Shown in pieces: positions 42,285 through 49,172 of a stretch of 64,000 nucleotides of DNA (its first letter is position 1; every line of letters begins with the position of its first letter). The DNA is from an uncultured Aquimarina sp. GTDB lineage: Bacteria; Bacteroidota; Bacteroidia; Flavobacteriales; Flavobacteriaceae. A program made the translations under genes and the position numbers. The notes beneath the pieces were generated by a model. The model worked only from the letters and a program-made list of their open reading frames with translations. It did not search any database and was not told the origin of the DNA. The stretch lies in assembly GCF_947495315.1 (NCBI RefSeq), contig NZ_CANLYD010000011.1:1-64000 (forward strand), in the 5' to 3' direction.

Positions 42285-42536
42285 TTATGCGATGTATATG
42301 ATTAAGGTGGTAATCAGAACTATCAAACCTGCTGAGACTATGAATCGCTTTTTAAAAAGTTTTACTCTTTGTTTGTTAAGCTTATCTCTTATTTCTTGTA
42401 ATGTCTCTTCAGAAACTGGTTCTATTTTGATTCCTTGACTTTTGGTATCTGTAGTTCCAGTTATAGTGCTAAAAGCGTCTCTTTTATTTCTTCGATCATT
42501 AAATTTAATCGAAGCAACCATGGCTGCTATGCTCAT
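42285..42536 (-). CDS. Small tail-anchored-like membrane protein (twin A)
   Basis: 83 residues with the same layout as the twin: a variable N-terminus (SIAAMVASIKFNDRRNKRDA), then SQGIKIEPVSEETLQEIRDK, KLNKQRVKLFKKRF, and a terminal TM helix (IVSAGLIVLITTLIIYIA). The conserved block is nearly identical between twins while the N-termini are unrelated. That suggests a common docking helix and membrane anchor with different partners. Confidence 0.65.
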   Translation of the reverse strand: MSIAAMVASIKFNDRRNKRDAFSTITGTTDTKSQGIKIEPVSEETLQEIRDKLNKQRVKLFKKRFIVSAGLIVLITTLIIYIA

Positions 42537-42669
42537 AATTAAACCGTATTTAAAAGTTAAACAAATCCCATCTAGTCAATCACTCGCTACCCCAAAGAGA
42601 GTTCAAGACTTTCAGGGATTGACTTTTATGGGTCTAAAAATGTATTTATGATTGTATTCATAAAGTTTT

Positions 42670-42745
42670 GTGGATTTTTAACCTCCTCTTTCTTCGCCTT
42701 TGCCGGATTCATTCTCCTCCTTGAAAAAGGAGGAGAGTTTTTCTG
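42670..42745. repeat. Hairpin repeat after the flotillin gene
   Basis: CTCCTCCTTGAAAAAGGAGGAG hairpin with the preceding CCTCTTTCTTCGCC and GGATTCATT block, the same family as the hairpins at 40930-41066. On the minus strand it lies just after the flotillin stop and could act as terminator. Confidence 0.65.
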
Positions 42746-42749
42746 AATG

Positions 42750-44849
42750 TTATTTCAATTTTTTGTCAGATAATCCTAATCCTTTTGCTAGATTAAACAG
42801 ATTACTAAACAGGTCATTTTCATCTTGACTCGTTGATTTCTGTTTAAGATCCATTAGGATATTGGCAATTGTAAGATTTTTTATATCCTCTGAAGAGACT
42901 CCGTATTTAGTTGCGAATTCTTTTACTTTATCTAAAAGGTTTCCTTTTACATCATCGCTTCCTAAGATTGCATCTTTTACGTCTTTTACAGTATCCGAGT
43001 GCTTAACAAGTCTGTCAAATCCTTTTGCTTTGGTTACTTGTCCAATAATTTGATCAAAGAACATGGTTTCTCCACCAACGATATCAATGTTAGCAGCTTT
43101 TAATGCTTCTCCAATCACATCTGCCTGAGCATATGCAATTTCTTTTTGGATATTGATTTCGGCTAAGTCTACTTGTAATTCTTTATCTAATCGTAACTTG
43201 AATTCTTCGTGTTCTTTTCCTACACCATCCAGTTTTTTCATCGCTTCCGCTTTCTCTTCGATTCCAACAGCTTCTGCTAATGCAATTTCTTTATCACCAA
43301 TTGCTTTGGCAAGTGCTTTTTCTTTGATTACTTCAGCTTCTGCAACACCTTCTTCTTTTAAGGCTTCTGCTTTTGCAGAAATACCAGCAGCTTCGGCTTT
43401 GGCTTTTTTCTCAATAATCGATGCTTCTACAACTCCTTGACGTTCATGAGCATCTGCTTTTGCATGCATTACCTGAGCCTCAGACATACCAATGGTAGCT
43501 TCTTCTTTTGCTTGCGCTTCTGCTAGTGTTTTTCTTGCAGCTGCTTCTTTTTCGCTAGCTTCTTTATGCGCTAATGCTTCTATATTAATTTCTTCTGCTT
43601 TTTGTTTAGCGGCCTCTTTTTGAGCTTCTGCAGCTTTTATAGTTGATATTAATGCTTCTTCCGCATTAGCTTCGGCAATTGTAATTTTTACTTGTTTCTC
43701 ACGATCAGCAGTTTTAAAAGCTTCAATATCTTTCATATTTTCTTGCTCCTCTACCACACCTTTTTCTAGAGTAACACGATCACGAATTACATCCTGAATG
43801 TTTTTCTTCTCAACTTCTACTACTTTCTCTTTTTCTATCTGAGCAAGAGTTACGATACGCTCACGTTCCGTAGCTTCTAACATTCTATCTTTTTCTACTC
43901 TTTCTGTTTCTACAGCATCGGTACGTTGCTTATTTTTCTCAGCAACAATGATCTGACGTTGCATATTTTCTTCTGCAACTTTTACTTTTTCTTCCGTAGA
44001 GATACGAGCTGTTTCAGATTTTAGTCTTTCTTCTTCGGATACTTTTAGTATCTCTGCTTCTTCACGAGCTTTGATATTCGAAATCTCACGTCTTTGTTGT
44101 TCCTCTTTTTCTGCTAATTGTTTATCTAATTCCAAAATTGCTTCACGCGCTTCTACATCCTGCTTACGAATTACCTTTTCCTCATCACGTTTGATAAGGT
44201 TAGCTTTCATGTTTTGCGCAGCGGTTAATTCAGTAATCTTTTTAATACCTTCTGCATCTAATATGTTGTCCATTTTTAAAAACGAAACAGGTGTTTGTTC
44301 TAAGTAATCGATAGCACAATCTTCTAGGGTGTATCCATTAAGGTCTGTACCAATAATATTCACGATTTCATCTCTGAATTCACGTCTTGCTTCATATAAT
44401 TCAGTGAATTGAAATTTCTTTCCAACAGTTTTCAAAGCTTCAGAAAATTTAGCTTCAAATAATTCTTCTAATGTTGATACCTCTGAAGCTCTTTCACAAC
44501 CAATAGTCTGCGCTACTTTTTTAATAGAATCCACATCACTATTTACTCTAACGAAAAAGGCTACCTTAATGTCGGCTCTCATATTGTCTTTACAGACTAA
44601 CCCATCACCTCCTAAACGTTCTATTTGAATTTTCTTAACGGATATGTCCATGATTTCTACTCTGTGAAATACAGGAACAACATATAGTCCTTTATCTGTT
44701 GCTACTTGTGTGCCTTTGAATCCAGTTCGTACAAGTGCTTGTCCTTGGGGTATTTTTTTGTAGAACATTGCGATGATCGCAAAGTATACAATGATTAAGA
44801 ATAGAATCAAGCCTATCCCGATGCCAATAAATGGTAAAATGCCTGTCAT
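42750..44849 (-). CDS. Flotillin-family protein (YqiK-like)
   Basis: 699 residues. An N-terminal TM helix (FIGIGIGLILFLIIVYFAII) is followed by the SPFH/Band 7 domain (about 30-215; IPQGQALVRTGFKG, LEDCAIDYLEQTP) and a very long Glu/Ala/Lys coiled coil (about 215-590) typical of flotillins. A C-terminal domain (GGETMFFDQIIGQVTKAKG) matches the flotillin end that drives oligomerisation. Flotillins form large cage-like assemblies on the inner membrane. It is accompanied by an OB-fold/YqiJ-like protein, as E. coli yqiK is by yqiJ, and by PspA, which implies a joint role in membrane integrity. Confidence 0.92.
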   Translation of the reverse strand: MTGILPFIGIGIGLILFLIIVYFAIIAMFYKKIPQGQALVRTGFKGTQVATDKGLYVVPVFHRVEIMDISVKKIQIERLGGDGLVCKDNMRADIKVAFFVRVNSDVDSIKKVAQTIGCERASEVSTLEELFEAKFSEALKTVGKKFQFTELYEARREFRDEIVNIIGTDLNGYTLEDCAIDYLEQTPVSFLKMDNILDAEGIKKITELTAAQNMKANLIKRDEEKVIRKQDVEAREAILELDKQLAEKEEQQRREISNIKAREEAEILKVSEEERLKSETARISTEEKVKVAEENMQRQIIVAEKNKQRTDAVETERVEKDRMLEATERERIVTLAQIEKEKVVEVEKKNIQDVIRDRVTLEKGVVEEQENMKDIEAFKTADREKQVKITIAEANAEEALISTIKAAEAQKEAAKQKAEEINIEALAHKEASEKEAAARKTLAEAQAKEEATIGMSEAQVMHAKADAHERQGVVEASIIEKKAKAEAAGISAKAEALKEEGVAEAEVIKEKALAKAIGDKEIALAEAVGIEEKAEAMKKLDGVGKEHEEFKLRLDKELQVDLAEINIQKEIAYAQADVIGEALKAANIDIVGGETMFFDQIIGQVTKAKGFDRLVKHSDTVKDVKDAILGSDDVKGNLLDKVKEFATKYGVSSEDIKNLTIANILMDLKQKSTSQDENDLFSNLFNLAKGLGLSDKKLK

Positions 44850-44871
44850 AATAGTTTAGTGTTTATTAGTT

Positions 44872-45519
44872 TTATTTATTTTCGATTTCTGTTAATTCTT
44901 TTATCTTTTTAATTCCTTTTGCATCTAATATATTATTAGGATTTAGAAATGAGATCGGTGTTTGTTTTATATATTCAATAACACAATCTTCAATACTATA
45001 TCCATTAAGATCTGTTCCTATTAGAAGCAAAATTTCATCTCTGAATTCGGTTTGTTTCTGATGTAGTTCTTCATATTCAAATGTAAAAGCAACGGTTTTT
45101 ATCGCCTCGGAGAACTTAGCTTGAAATATGTCTTTCATTTTATTTTCGTCAAATGTTTTTTCGCAACCAATAGCACTTGAGACTTGTAAGATACTATCTG
45201 GTGTATTTGGTATTCTTAGATGAAAATTCATATTGATATCCGCCCTTAGAAAATCTTTACAAATAATCCCTTCTTTTTCTTTATGTTGAATATTGATCTT
45301 TTTAATGGTAAGGTCAACTTGTTCCATTGTGTGAAAAATAGGTATAGCATATATTCCTTTATGTATTCCAATTCGAACACCTCCTAATCCCGATCTTACT
45401 ATTGCTTGTCCTTGTTTAGGCTTTTTATAAAAGACTAAAAGAATTACAAAATTAAATAGAATGAGTATTATTATAAAGCTAATCGCTATACTAATCAACT
45501 GAATTAAGTTCTCTGGCAT
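44872..45519 (-). CDS. Short SPFH-domain protein, flotillin paralogue lacking the coiled coil
   Basis: 215 residues. TM helix (IAISFIIILILFNFVILLVF) and SPFH domain (KQGQAIVRSGLGGVRIGIHK, GTDLNGYSIEDCVIEYIKQT, NPNNILDAKGIKKIKELTEI) align with residues 1-213 of the neighbouring flotillin. It then stops exactly where the coiled coil would begin. The downstream flotillin starts 22 nt later with no remnant in between, so this is a clean gene, not a decaying fragment. It may be a subunit that modulates or caps the flotillin assembly (inference). Confidence 0.8.
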   Translation of the reverse strand: MPENLIQLISIAISFIIILILFNFVILLVFYKKPKQGQAIVRSGLGGVRIGIHKGIYAIPIFHTMEQVDLTIKKINIQHKEKEGIICKDFLRADINMNFHLRIPNTPDSILQVSSAIGCEKTFDENKMKDIFQAKFSEAIKTVAFTFEYEELHQKQTEFRDEILLLIGTDLNGYSIEDCVIEYIKQTPISFLNPNNILDAKGIKKIKELTEIENK

Positions 45520-45530
45520 TATGAATTTGT

Positions 45531-46259
45531 TTAATCGTTATAAGATTGCACATAATAGAAGTTCTTATCTTCTGATTGTTTAATGATCAAAATCTCTTGA
45601 TGATAATCTATTTGTTCGCCATTCAATGATTTCACATAGATGGACATAGGGTTTCCGTCTGCTACTACTTCTGCCGAGCCCATTTTATCTTTAGAAATGG
45701 TTGATTGTATGATCCCTTTTCTACCGAGTAAATCAATTGGTGCATCTCCATCTTTATTGAGGTTTCGAAAAAAGCTTTTAAATGGAGTAGTGAAAATTTT
45801 AGTTATTAATAAAGATGGAATAATTGCTCCAAGAAAGAAAATGAATCCAAAGTTGTTGTCATAACTATTGGTTAACGTGGTAGTTATTGTTGTGCAGAGC
45901 CACCAGATAAATATCCAACAGGTAAATGTGAACATAAAAGGTAATCCAACAAAATTGAAATAAATCAATAAGATTTGCCACCATTTTAAAGGTTTTCTTC
46001 TTTTGCCAACAACATCTTCTTTATTAACTTCTGTATTAGCGATATCTTCAAAATCAAGATTTCCTCCTTCAATATTGCTATCAGCATCCATATCCAGATC
46101 AACATCCGCATCAACATCAATATCGATATCCACGTCAACATCTAGATCAAAATCAATTCCTGAGATCATTGTGAATAACCAATATAAAATTAGTAAGAGC
46201 ATAAGTATGGTTAATACCATATTTACTTGCGAAAATGCTATCTCTACGAGTTCCTTCAA
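45531..46259 (-). CDS. OB-fold/NfeD-like membrane protein (YqiJ type) with Asp-alternating repeat
   Basis: 242 residues. TM1 is NMVLTILMLLLILYWLFTMI. An unusual segment of Asp alternating with Val/Ile/Leu/Ala (FDLDVDVDIDIDVDADVDLD, then MDADSN) lies at about 35-62. Two more TM helices are at about 95-118 (WQILLIYFNFVGLPFMFTFT) and 128-150. A C-terminal OB-fold (LLGRKGIIQSTISKDKMGSA, EVVADGNPMSIYVKS) follows. NfeD/YqiJ proteins are genetic partners of flotillins. It sits between the 38-residue membrane protein and the short SPFH gene with small gaps. Confidence 0.8.
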   Translation of the reverse strand: MKELVEIAFSQVNMVLTILMLLLILYWLFTMISGIDFDLDVDVDIDIDVDADVDLDMDADSNIEGGNLDFEDIANTEVNKEDVVGKRRKPLKWWQILLIYFNFVGLPFMFTFTCWIFIWWLCTTITTTLTNSYDNNFGFIFFLGAIIPSLLITKIFTTPFKSFFRNLNKDGDAPIDLLGRKGIIQSTISKDKMGSAEVVADGNPMSIYVKSLNGEQIDYHQEILIIKQSEDKNFYYVQSYND

Positions 46260-46290
46260 TGTTTTAGTTGTTTAGTTAATTAATAGTTAT

Positions 46291-46407
46291 TTAGTTGTCT
46301 CTTTTCTCAAAATCTTCTGTTTTGTGAACTTTAATTCTTCTAATAATTAAATAGATTAGAGATGTAATAAGAAATGTCCAAAAAAGTCCTATAAATAAAA
46401 TTTCCAT
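46291..46407 (-). CDS. 38-residue single-TM membrane protein
   Basis: A small frame of 38 codons: MEILFIGLFWTFLITSLIYL, then IIRRIKVHKTEDFEKRDN. One TM helix is followed by a basic and then acidic cytosolic tail, the layout of regulatory micro-proteins such as PspB-like or transporter-associated peptides. It starts 7 nt after the YbjQ-type stop and ends 31 nt before the OB-fold gene, filling an otherwise empty operon gap. That spacing and the positive-inside tail support a real gene. The length makes homology judgement impossible here. Confidence 0.6.
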   Translation of the reverse strand: MEILFIGLFWTFLITSLIYLIIRRIKVHKTEDFEKRDN

Positions 46408-46414
46408 ATTCTTA

Positions 46415-46729
46415 TTATTTAAGTTTTACAGCGGTCCCATAGGCAAGGATTTCTGATGCTCCTTGCATTACCATAGACGTAGTAAGTCTAACATTAACAA
46501 CTGCATCTGCTCCTAATCGTTGCGCATCCTGATTCATTCTTTGCATAGCTTGTTCTCTGGATTGTGCCTGTAATTTGGTGTATTCTTCTATTTCTCCACC
46601 AATTATATTTTTTAGTCCTGCAAAAACATCTCTACCAATATTTCGTGCTCTCACTGTACTTCCTCTTGCTATTCCTAAAATTTGAATTACTTCTTTATTA
46701 GGTATCGTTTCTGTCGTAGATGTTACCAT
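46415..46729 (-). CDS. YbjQ/UPF0145 family protein
   Basis: 104 residues. Hallmarks: VIQILGIARGSTVRARNIGR, FAGLKNIIGGEIEEYTKL, REQAMQRMNQDAQRLGADAV, VNVRLTTSMVMQGASEILAY and GTAVKL. YbjQ proteins are pentameric, heavy-metal-binding-domain-like proteins of unresolved role, often adjacent to membrane-stress genes. It lies between PspA and the tiny membrane protein in the operon. Confidence 0.88.
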   Translation of the reverse strand: MVTSTTETIPNKEVIQILGIARGSTVRARNIGRDVFAGLKNIIGGEIEEYTKLQAQSREQAMQRMNQDAQRLGADAVVNVRLTTSMVMQGASEILAYGTAVKLK

Positions 46730-46794
46730 GATTTATTAGTTTTTTTGTTAATAATTTGCTGAATGGACTAAAAGTGTCTGATTATTAGTTGTTT

Positions 46795-47508
46795 CTACTT
46801 CTTTTTGTCATTCAGTCCTAATTGCTCTTTTAGCTTTGCTAAATCATCTTCTGCATTCGTTTCTGTAGTATTTGCAGCTTTATCAAGTTCATCATCAATA
46901 GACTTAGATGCATTTGCGATATCCCCATAGGCTTCTGCTAATGCTTCTTCCTGATTTACTTTATCTTTCATACGCTCTAACATAGAAACCGTACTAGAAC
47001 TATCTATTTCTGCCATTTGCTTGTTTACATTTTTAGTGGCTGCAGAAACTTTTACTCTTGCTTTCAGGGTTTTTAATTCATTTTCCCATTTGCTGATATT
47101 CTGTTTGATCTCTTCCACATTTTTTTCTAACTGAGATACGGAACCATCAAATTTTTCTGTTTCCCCTTTTCCACGACTTACGTGTTGTAGTGATTCTTCT
47201 TTTTTGATCAATGCTTCTTTTGCTAATCTATCTGCTTCTGCAGTATCAAGATCTCCACTTTGTGCTTTTTTAAGAATTAGCATTGCTTTCTGTTGATAAT
47301 CTTCTGCTTTTGCGGCAAATTCTTCAGTGTCATTTTTAGACCTGATAGCTAATGCTTTTACTTGTGCCAATGCTTCCAGGCTTTTTTCGAGATCAACTTT
47401 CATATCACGGATCCCTTGTTCTGTCATTTTTATAGGATCTTCCATTTTATCGATAGCAGAATTTGCCTCAGCTTCACCTATTTTAAATAGTCTTTTAAAA
47501 AAGTTCAT
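46795..47508 (-). CDS. pspA: PspA/IM30 (Vipp1) family membrane-remodelling protein
   Basis: 237 residues, all helical. The N-terminal amphipathic helix FFKRLFKIGEAEANSAIDKM is followed by EDPIKMTEQGIRDMKVDLEK and long coiled coils (ALAQVKALAIRSKNDTEEF, LEKNVEEIKQNISKWENELK), ending KLKEQLGLNDKKK. PspA belongs to the ESCRT-III superfamily; it forms rods and patches that protect damaged membranes. The gene starts 4 nt after the YbjN-like stop. In E. coli pspA is controlled by PspF and sigma-54. Here an XRE-type gene is divergent, which implies different control. Confidence 0.9.
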   Translation of the reverse strand: MNFFKRLFKIGEAEANSAIDKMEDPIKMTEQGIRDMKVDLEKSLEALAQVKALAIRSKNDTEEFAAKAEDYQQKAMLILKKAQSGDLDTAEADRLAKEALIKKEESLQHVSRGKGETEKFDGSVSQLEKNVEEIKQNISKWENELKTLKARVKVSAATKNVNKQMAEIDSSSTVSMLERMKDKVNQEEALAEAYGDIANASKSIDDELDKAANTTETNAEDDLAKLKEQLGLNDKKK

Positions 47509-47512
47509 AGTA

Positions 47513-47908
47513 TTAATATTTTGAAAAATTTATAATTTGTTGCGAGTATTCACTCAATAATAGGCCTAAAGAATTTAATGTTCCTTCCAATTCATTTAGG
47601 TCCAGATTTTCTAATTGTAACGTATCTCTGAAGATTACTTTTTCTCCTGTTTCATCAAGAACAAATGCTCCGTGAACGATATCTCGGTTTTTCTGAAGTA
47701 AACTACGATATACTAGTTCGTTTTTGTTTTTGATATTGAAAATATGTTGCTCAATAATTAAAATTGGTAATGCTACACCAAGAATGAGATTTTTAATCCC
47801 TTCGTTCTCTTTACTGATCATTATAATTCCATCTTTTTTGTTTTCGTGAATTATGTTGAAATTAAGTTTCAGTAAATAATCTTTCACCTGTTGGAAATGA
47901 TCTTGCAT
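47513..47908 (-). CDS. YbjN-like protein (type III secretion chaperone-like fold)
   Basis: 131 residues. The pattern HFQQVKDYLLKLNFNIIHEN, KDGIIMISKENEGIKNLILG, RSLLQKNRDIVHGAFVLDE and VIFRDTLQLENLDLNELEGT corresponds to the YbjN/Tir-chaperone fold (helix, five strands, helix). Such proteins act as chaperones or regulators and are often found beside PspA-type genes. It is the first annotated full-size gene of the island's minus-strand operon and is 4 nt from pspA. Confidence 0.7.
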   Translation of the reverse strand: MQDHFQQVKDYLLKLNFNIIHENKKDGIIMISKENEGIKNLILGVALPILIIEQHIFNIKNKNELVYRSLLQKNRDIVHGAFVLDETGEKVIFRDTLQLENLDLNELEGTLNSLGLLLSEYSQQIINFSKY

Positions 47909-47971
47909 GTGATGGTTATTTTTTGATTGATAATTAGTAATTTATTTCTTGTTTCTGACCTTGTATCAATA

Positions 47972-48043
47972 TTACAAAAAGTGAGATAACTTTTCTACTA
48001 TATCGACAGCTAAATTGGCAATATATTCTGCTACTGCTATCAT
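47972..48043 (-). CDS. Possible 23-residue amphipathic peptide
   Basis: The frame reads MIAVAEYIANLAVDIVEKLS, then HFL. Polar residues at 6, 10, 14, 17, 18 and 21 line up on one face of a helix with hydrophobic residues on the other. It sits in the leader of the YbjN-pspA operon, 63 nt before the first gene. It may be a regulatory or membrane-active peptide, or chance. Only the helix periodicity and placement support it. Confidence 0.25.
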   Translation of the reverse strand: MIAVAEYIANLAVDIVEKLSHFL

Positions 48044-48081
48044 GGGTATGTTGTTGTTTTATGTTAATGAATTAGTTGTTT

Positions 48082-48231
48082 GCTAAGGTTTTTAGTATTC
48101 TTAATGATTTCGCCCAAAATCAAGTTACTTTAGAAAAGTATTTCTACTAAAATTAGCATTTTTTAAATATATTAGCTAATATTGTTAGTGTAAATGTACA
48201 ACAAATTTTTATAATTGCAAATAAAATTAGC
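48082..48231. promoter_or_regulatory. TTAGC operator cluster between the XRE gene and the pspA operon
   Basis: The half-site TTAGC or its complement occurs at 48082-48086 (GCTAA), 48153-48157, 48171-48180 (the perfect palindrome ATTAGCTAAT) and 48227-48231, the last 5 bp before the XRE ATG. Four sites in 150 bp of a divergent promoter region is the layout expected for an autoregulating XRE repressor also controlling the operon on the other side. Confidence 0.55.
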
Positions 48232-48235
48232 AAAA

Positions 48236-48994
48236 ATGTCATTTTTTGGAAAAAATATTAAAAAAATTAGAAGCGTTAAGAGTTTGAGTCAGCAAGCTTT
48301 TGCCGAGCTTTTTGACCTAAAACGAGGTACATTAGGGGCTTATGAAGAGGGAAGGAGCGAACCTAAAATAGATACTATTATAAAAATAGCTAATTATTTT
48401 AGCATAGAAATAGATAAATTACTAACTAGTGAGCTAACTGTAAATGAACTTTTGAAGTTTAAGGGAGATCTTACTACCTATGCACAAGATTTAAAAAGAG
48501 AACAATTTGCATTAATTCCCTGTATTACCGAGAGTACATCTAGTGAGTATATAACTTTATATGATAAGAGCAATTTTATAAAAGAATTGCCTACTATCCA
48601 ATTACCGGTAAATCCATCCAAAGAATTTAGAGGGTATACCGTGCTAAATTTAGAAATGACCAATCATGATCAAGGATTTTATCCTAAGGATATCGTTATT
48701 GGTGAAAAGGTACCTTCTGATGTCATCAAAAAGCTAAATAACGGAACCTTAGTAGTTGCATTAACTGATACAAAATTAACTTTTAGAAGATTGTATATTA
48801 CTAAGAATAGTGTCGTGCTGCGTGCAGATCATAAGAATATTGAAGATGATGAATATCCGATTTCTGAAATTAAAGAAATGTGGAGGGTTCGCTATGTCTT
48901 TTGTAAACGTATTCCCGAATTTGCAGATGGAATGGAGGGTAAATTACAAATGATCGAGCAAGAATTGCTTAGAATGAAAGAGAAGCTAGGCTAG
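48236..48994 (+). CDS. XRE-family regulator with S24/LexA-like C-terminal domain
   Basis: 252 residues from the ATG (MSFFGKNIKKIRSVK); an upstream TTG is not used. HTH: SLSQQAFAELFDLKRGTLGA, YEEGRSEPK, TIIKIANYF. The C-terminal half resembles the S24 fold (GYTVLNLEMTNHDQGFYPKD, IVIGEKVPSD, LTFRRLYITKNSVVLRADHK). The usual Ser of the GDSM motif is missing (LEMTNHDQG) and the Lys before RL is replaced by Arg, so self-cleavage is unlikely and the domain probably senses a ligand or partner. It is divergent from the PspA operon with shared operator-like sites, so it is the likely regulator of the island. A terminator follows. Confidence 0.82.
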   Translation: MSFFGKNIKKIRSVKSLSQQAFAELFDLKRGTLGAYEEGRSEPKIDTIIKIANYFSIEIDKLLTSELTVNELLKFKGDLTTYAQDLKREQFALIPCITESTSSEYITLYDKSNFIKELPTIQLPVNPSKEFRGYTVLNLEMTNHDQGFYPKDIVIGEKVPSDVIKKLNNGTLVVALTDTKLTFRRLYITKNSVVLRADHKNIEDDEYPISEIKEMWRVRYVFCKRIPEFADGMEGKLQMIEQELLRMKEKLG

Positions 48995-49020
48995 TCTAAT
49001 TCATACATTCAACAAATAAT

Positions 49021-49045
49021 AAAGGAGCGAACAGCTCCTTTTTTT
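49021..49045 (+). terminator. Intrinsic terminator of the XRE gene
   Basis: Stem GGAGC / GCTCC with loop GAACA and a run of seven Ts, 27 bp after the stop. Confidence 0.85.
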
Positions 49046-49172
49046 GTTTTGCATTTTAAAAGTGAATTAAACCCAATTAGTCCTTTTTTTAACCTTTTTG
49101 GACAGAATGGACTATATATTAGGATCCTATGAATCTACATTTGTTTCATCATCAATCAAGAAACAAAAAGTT

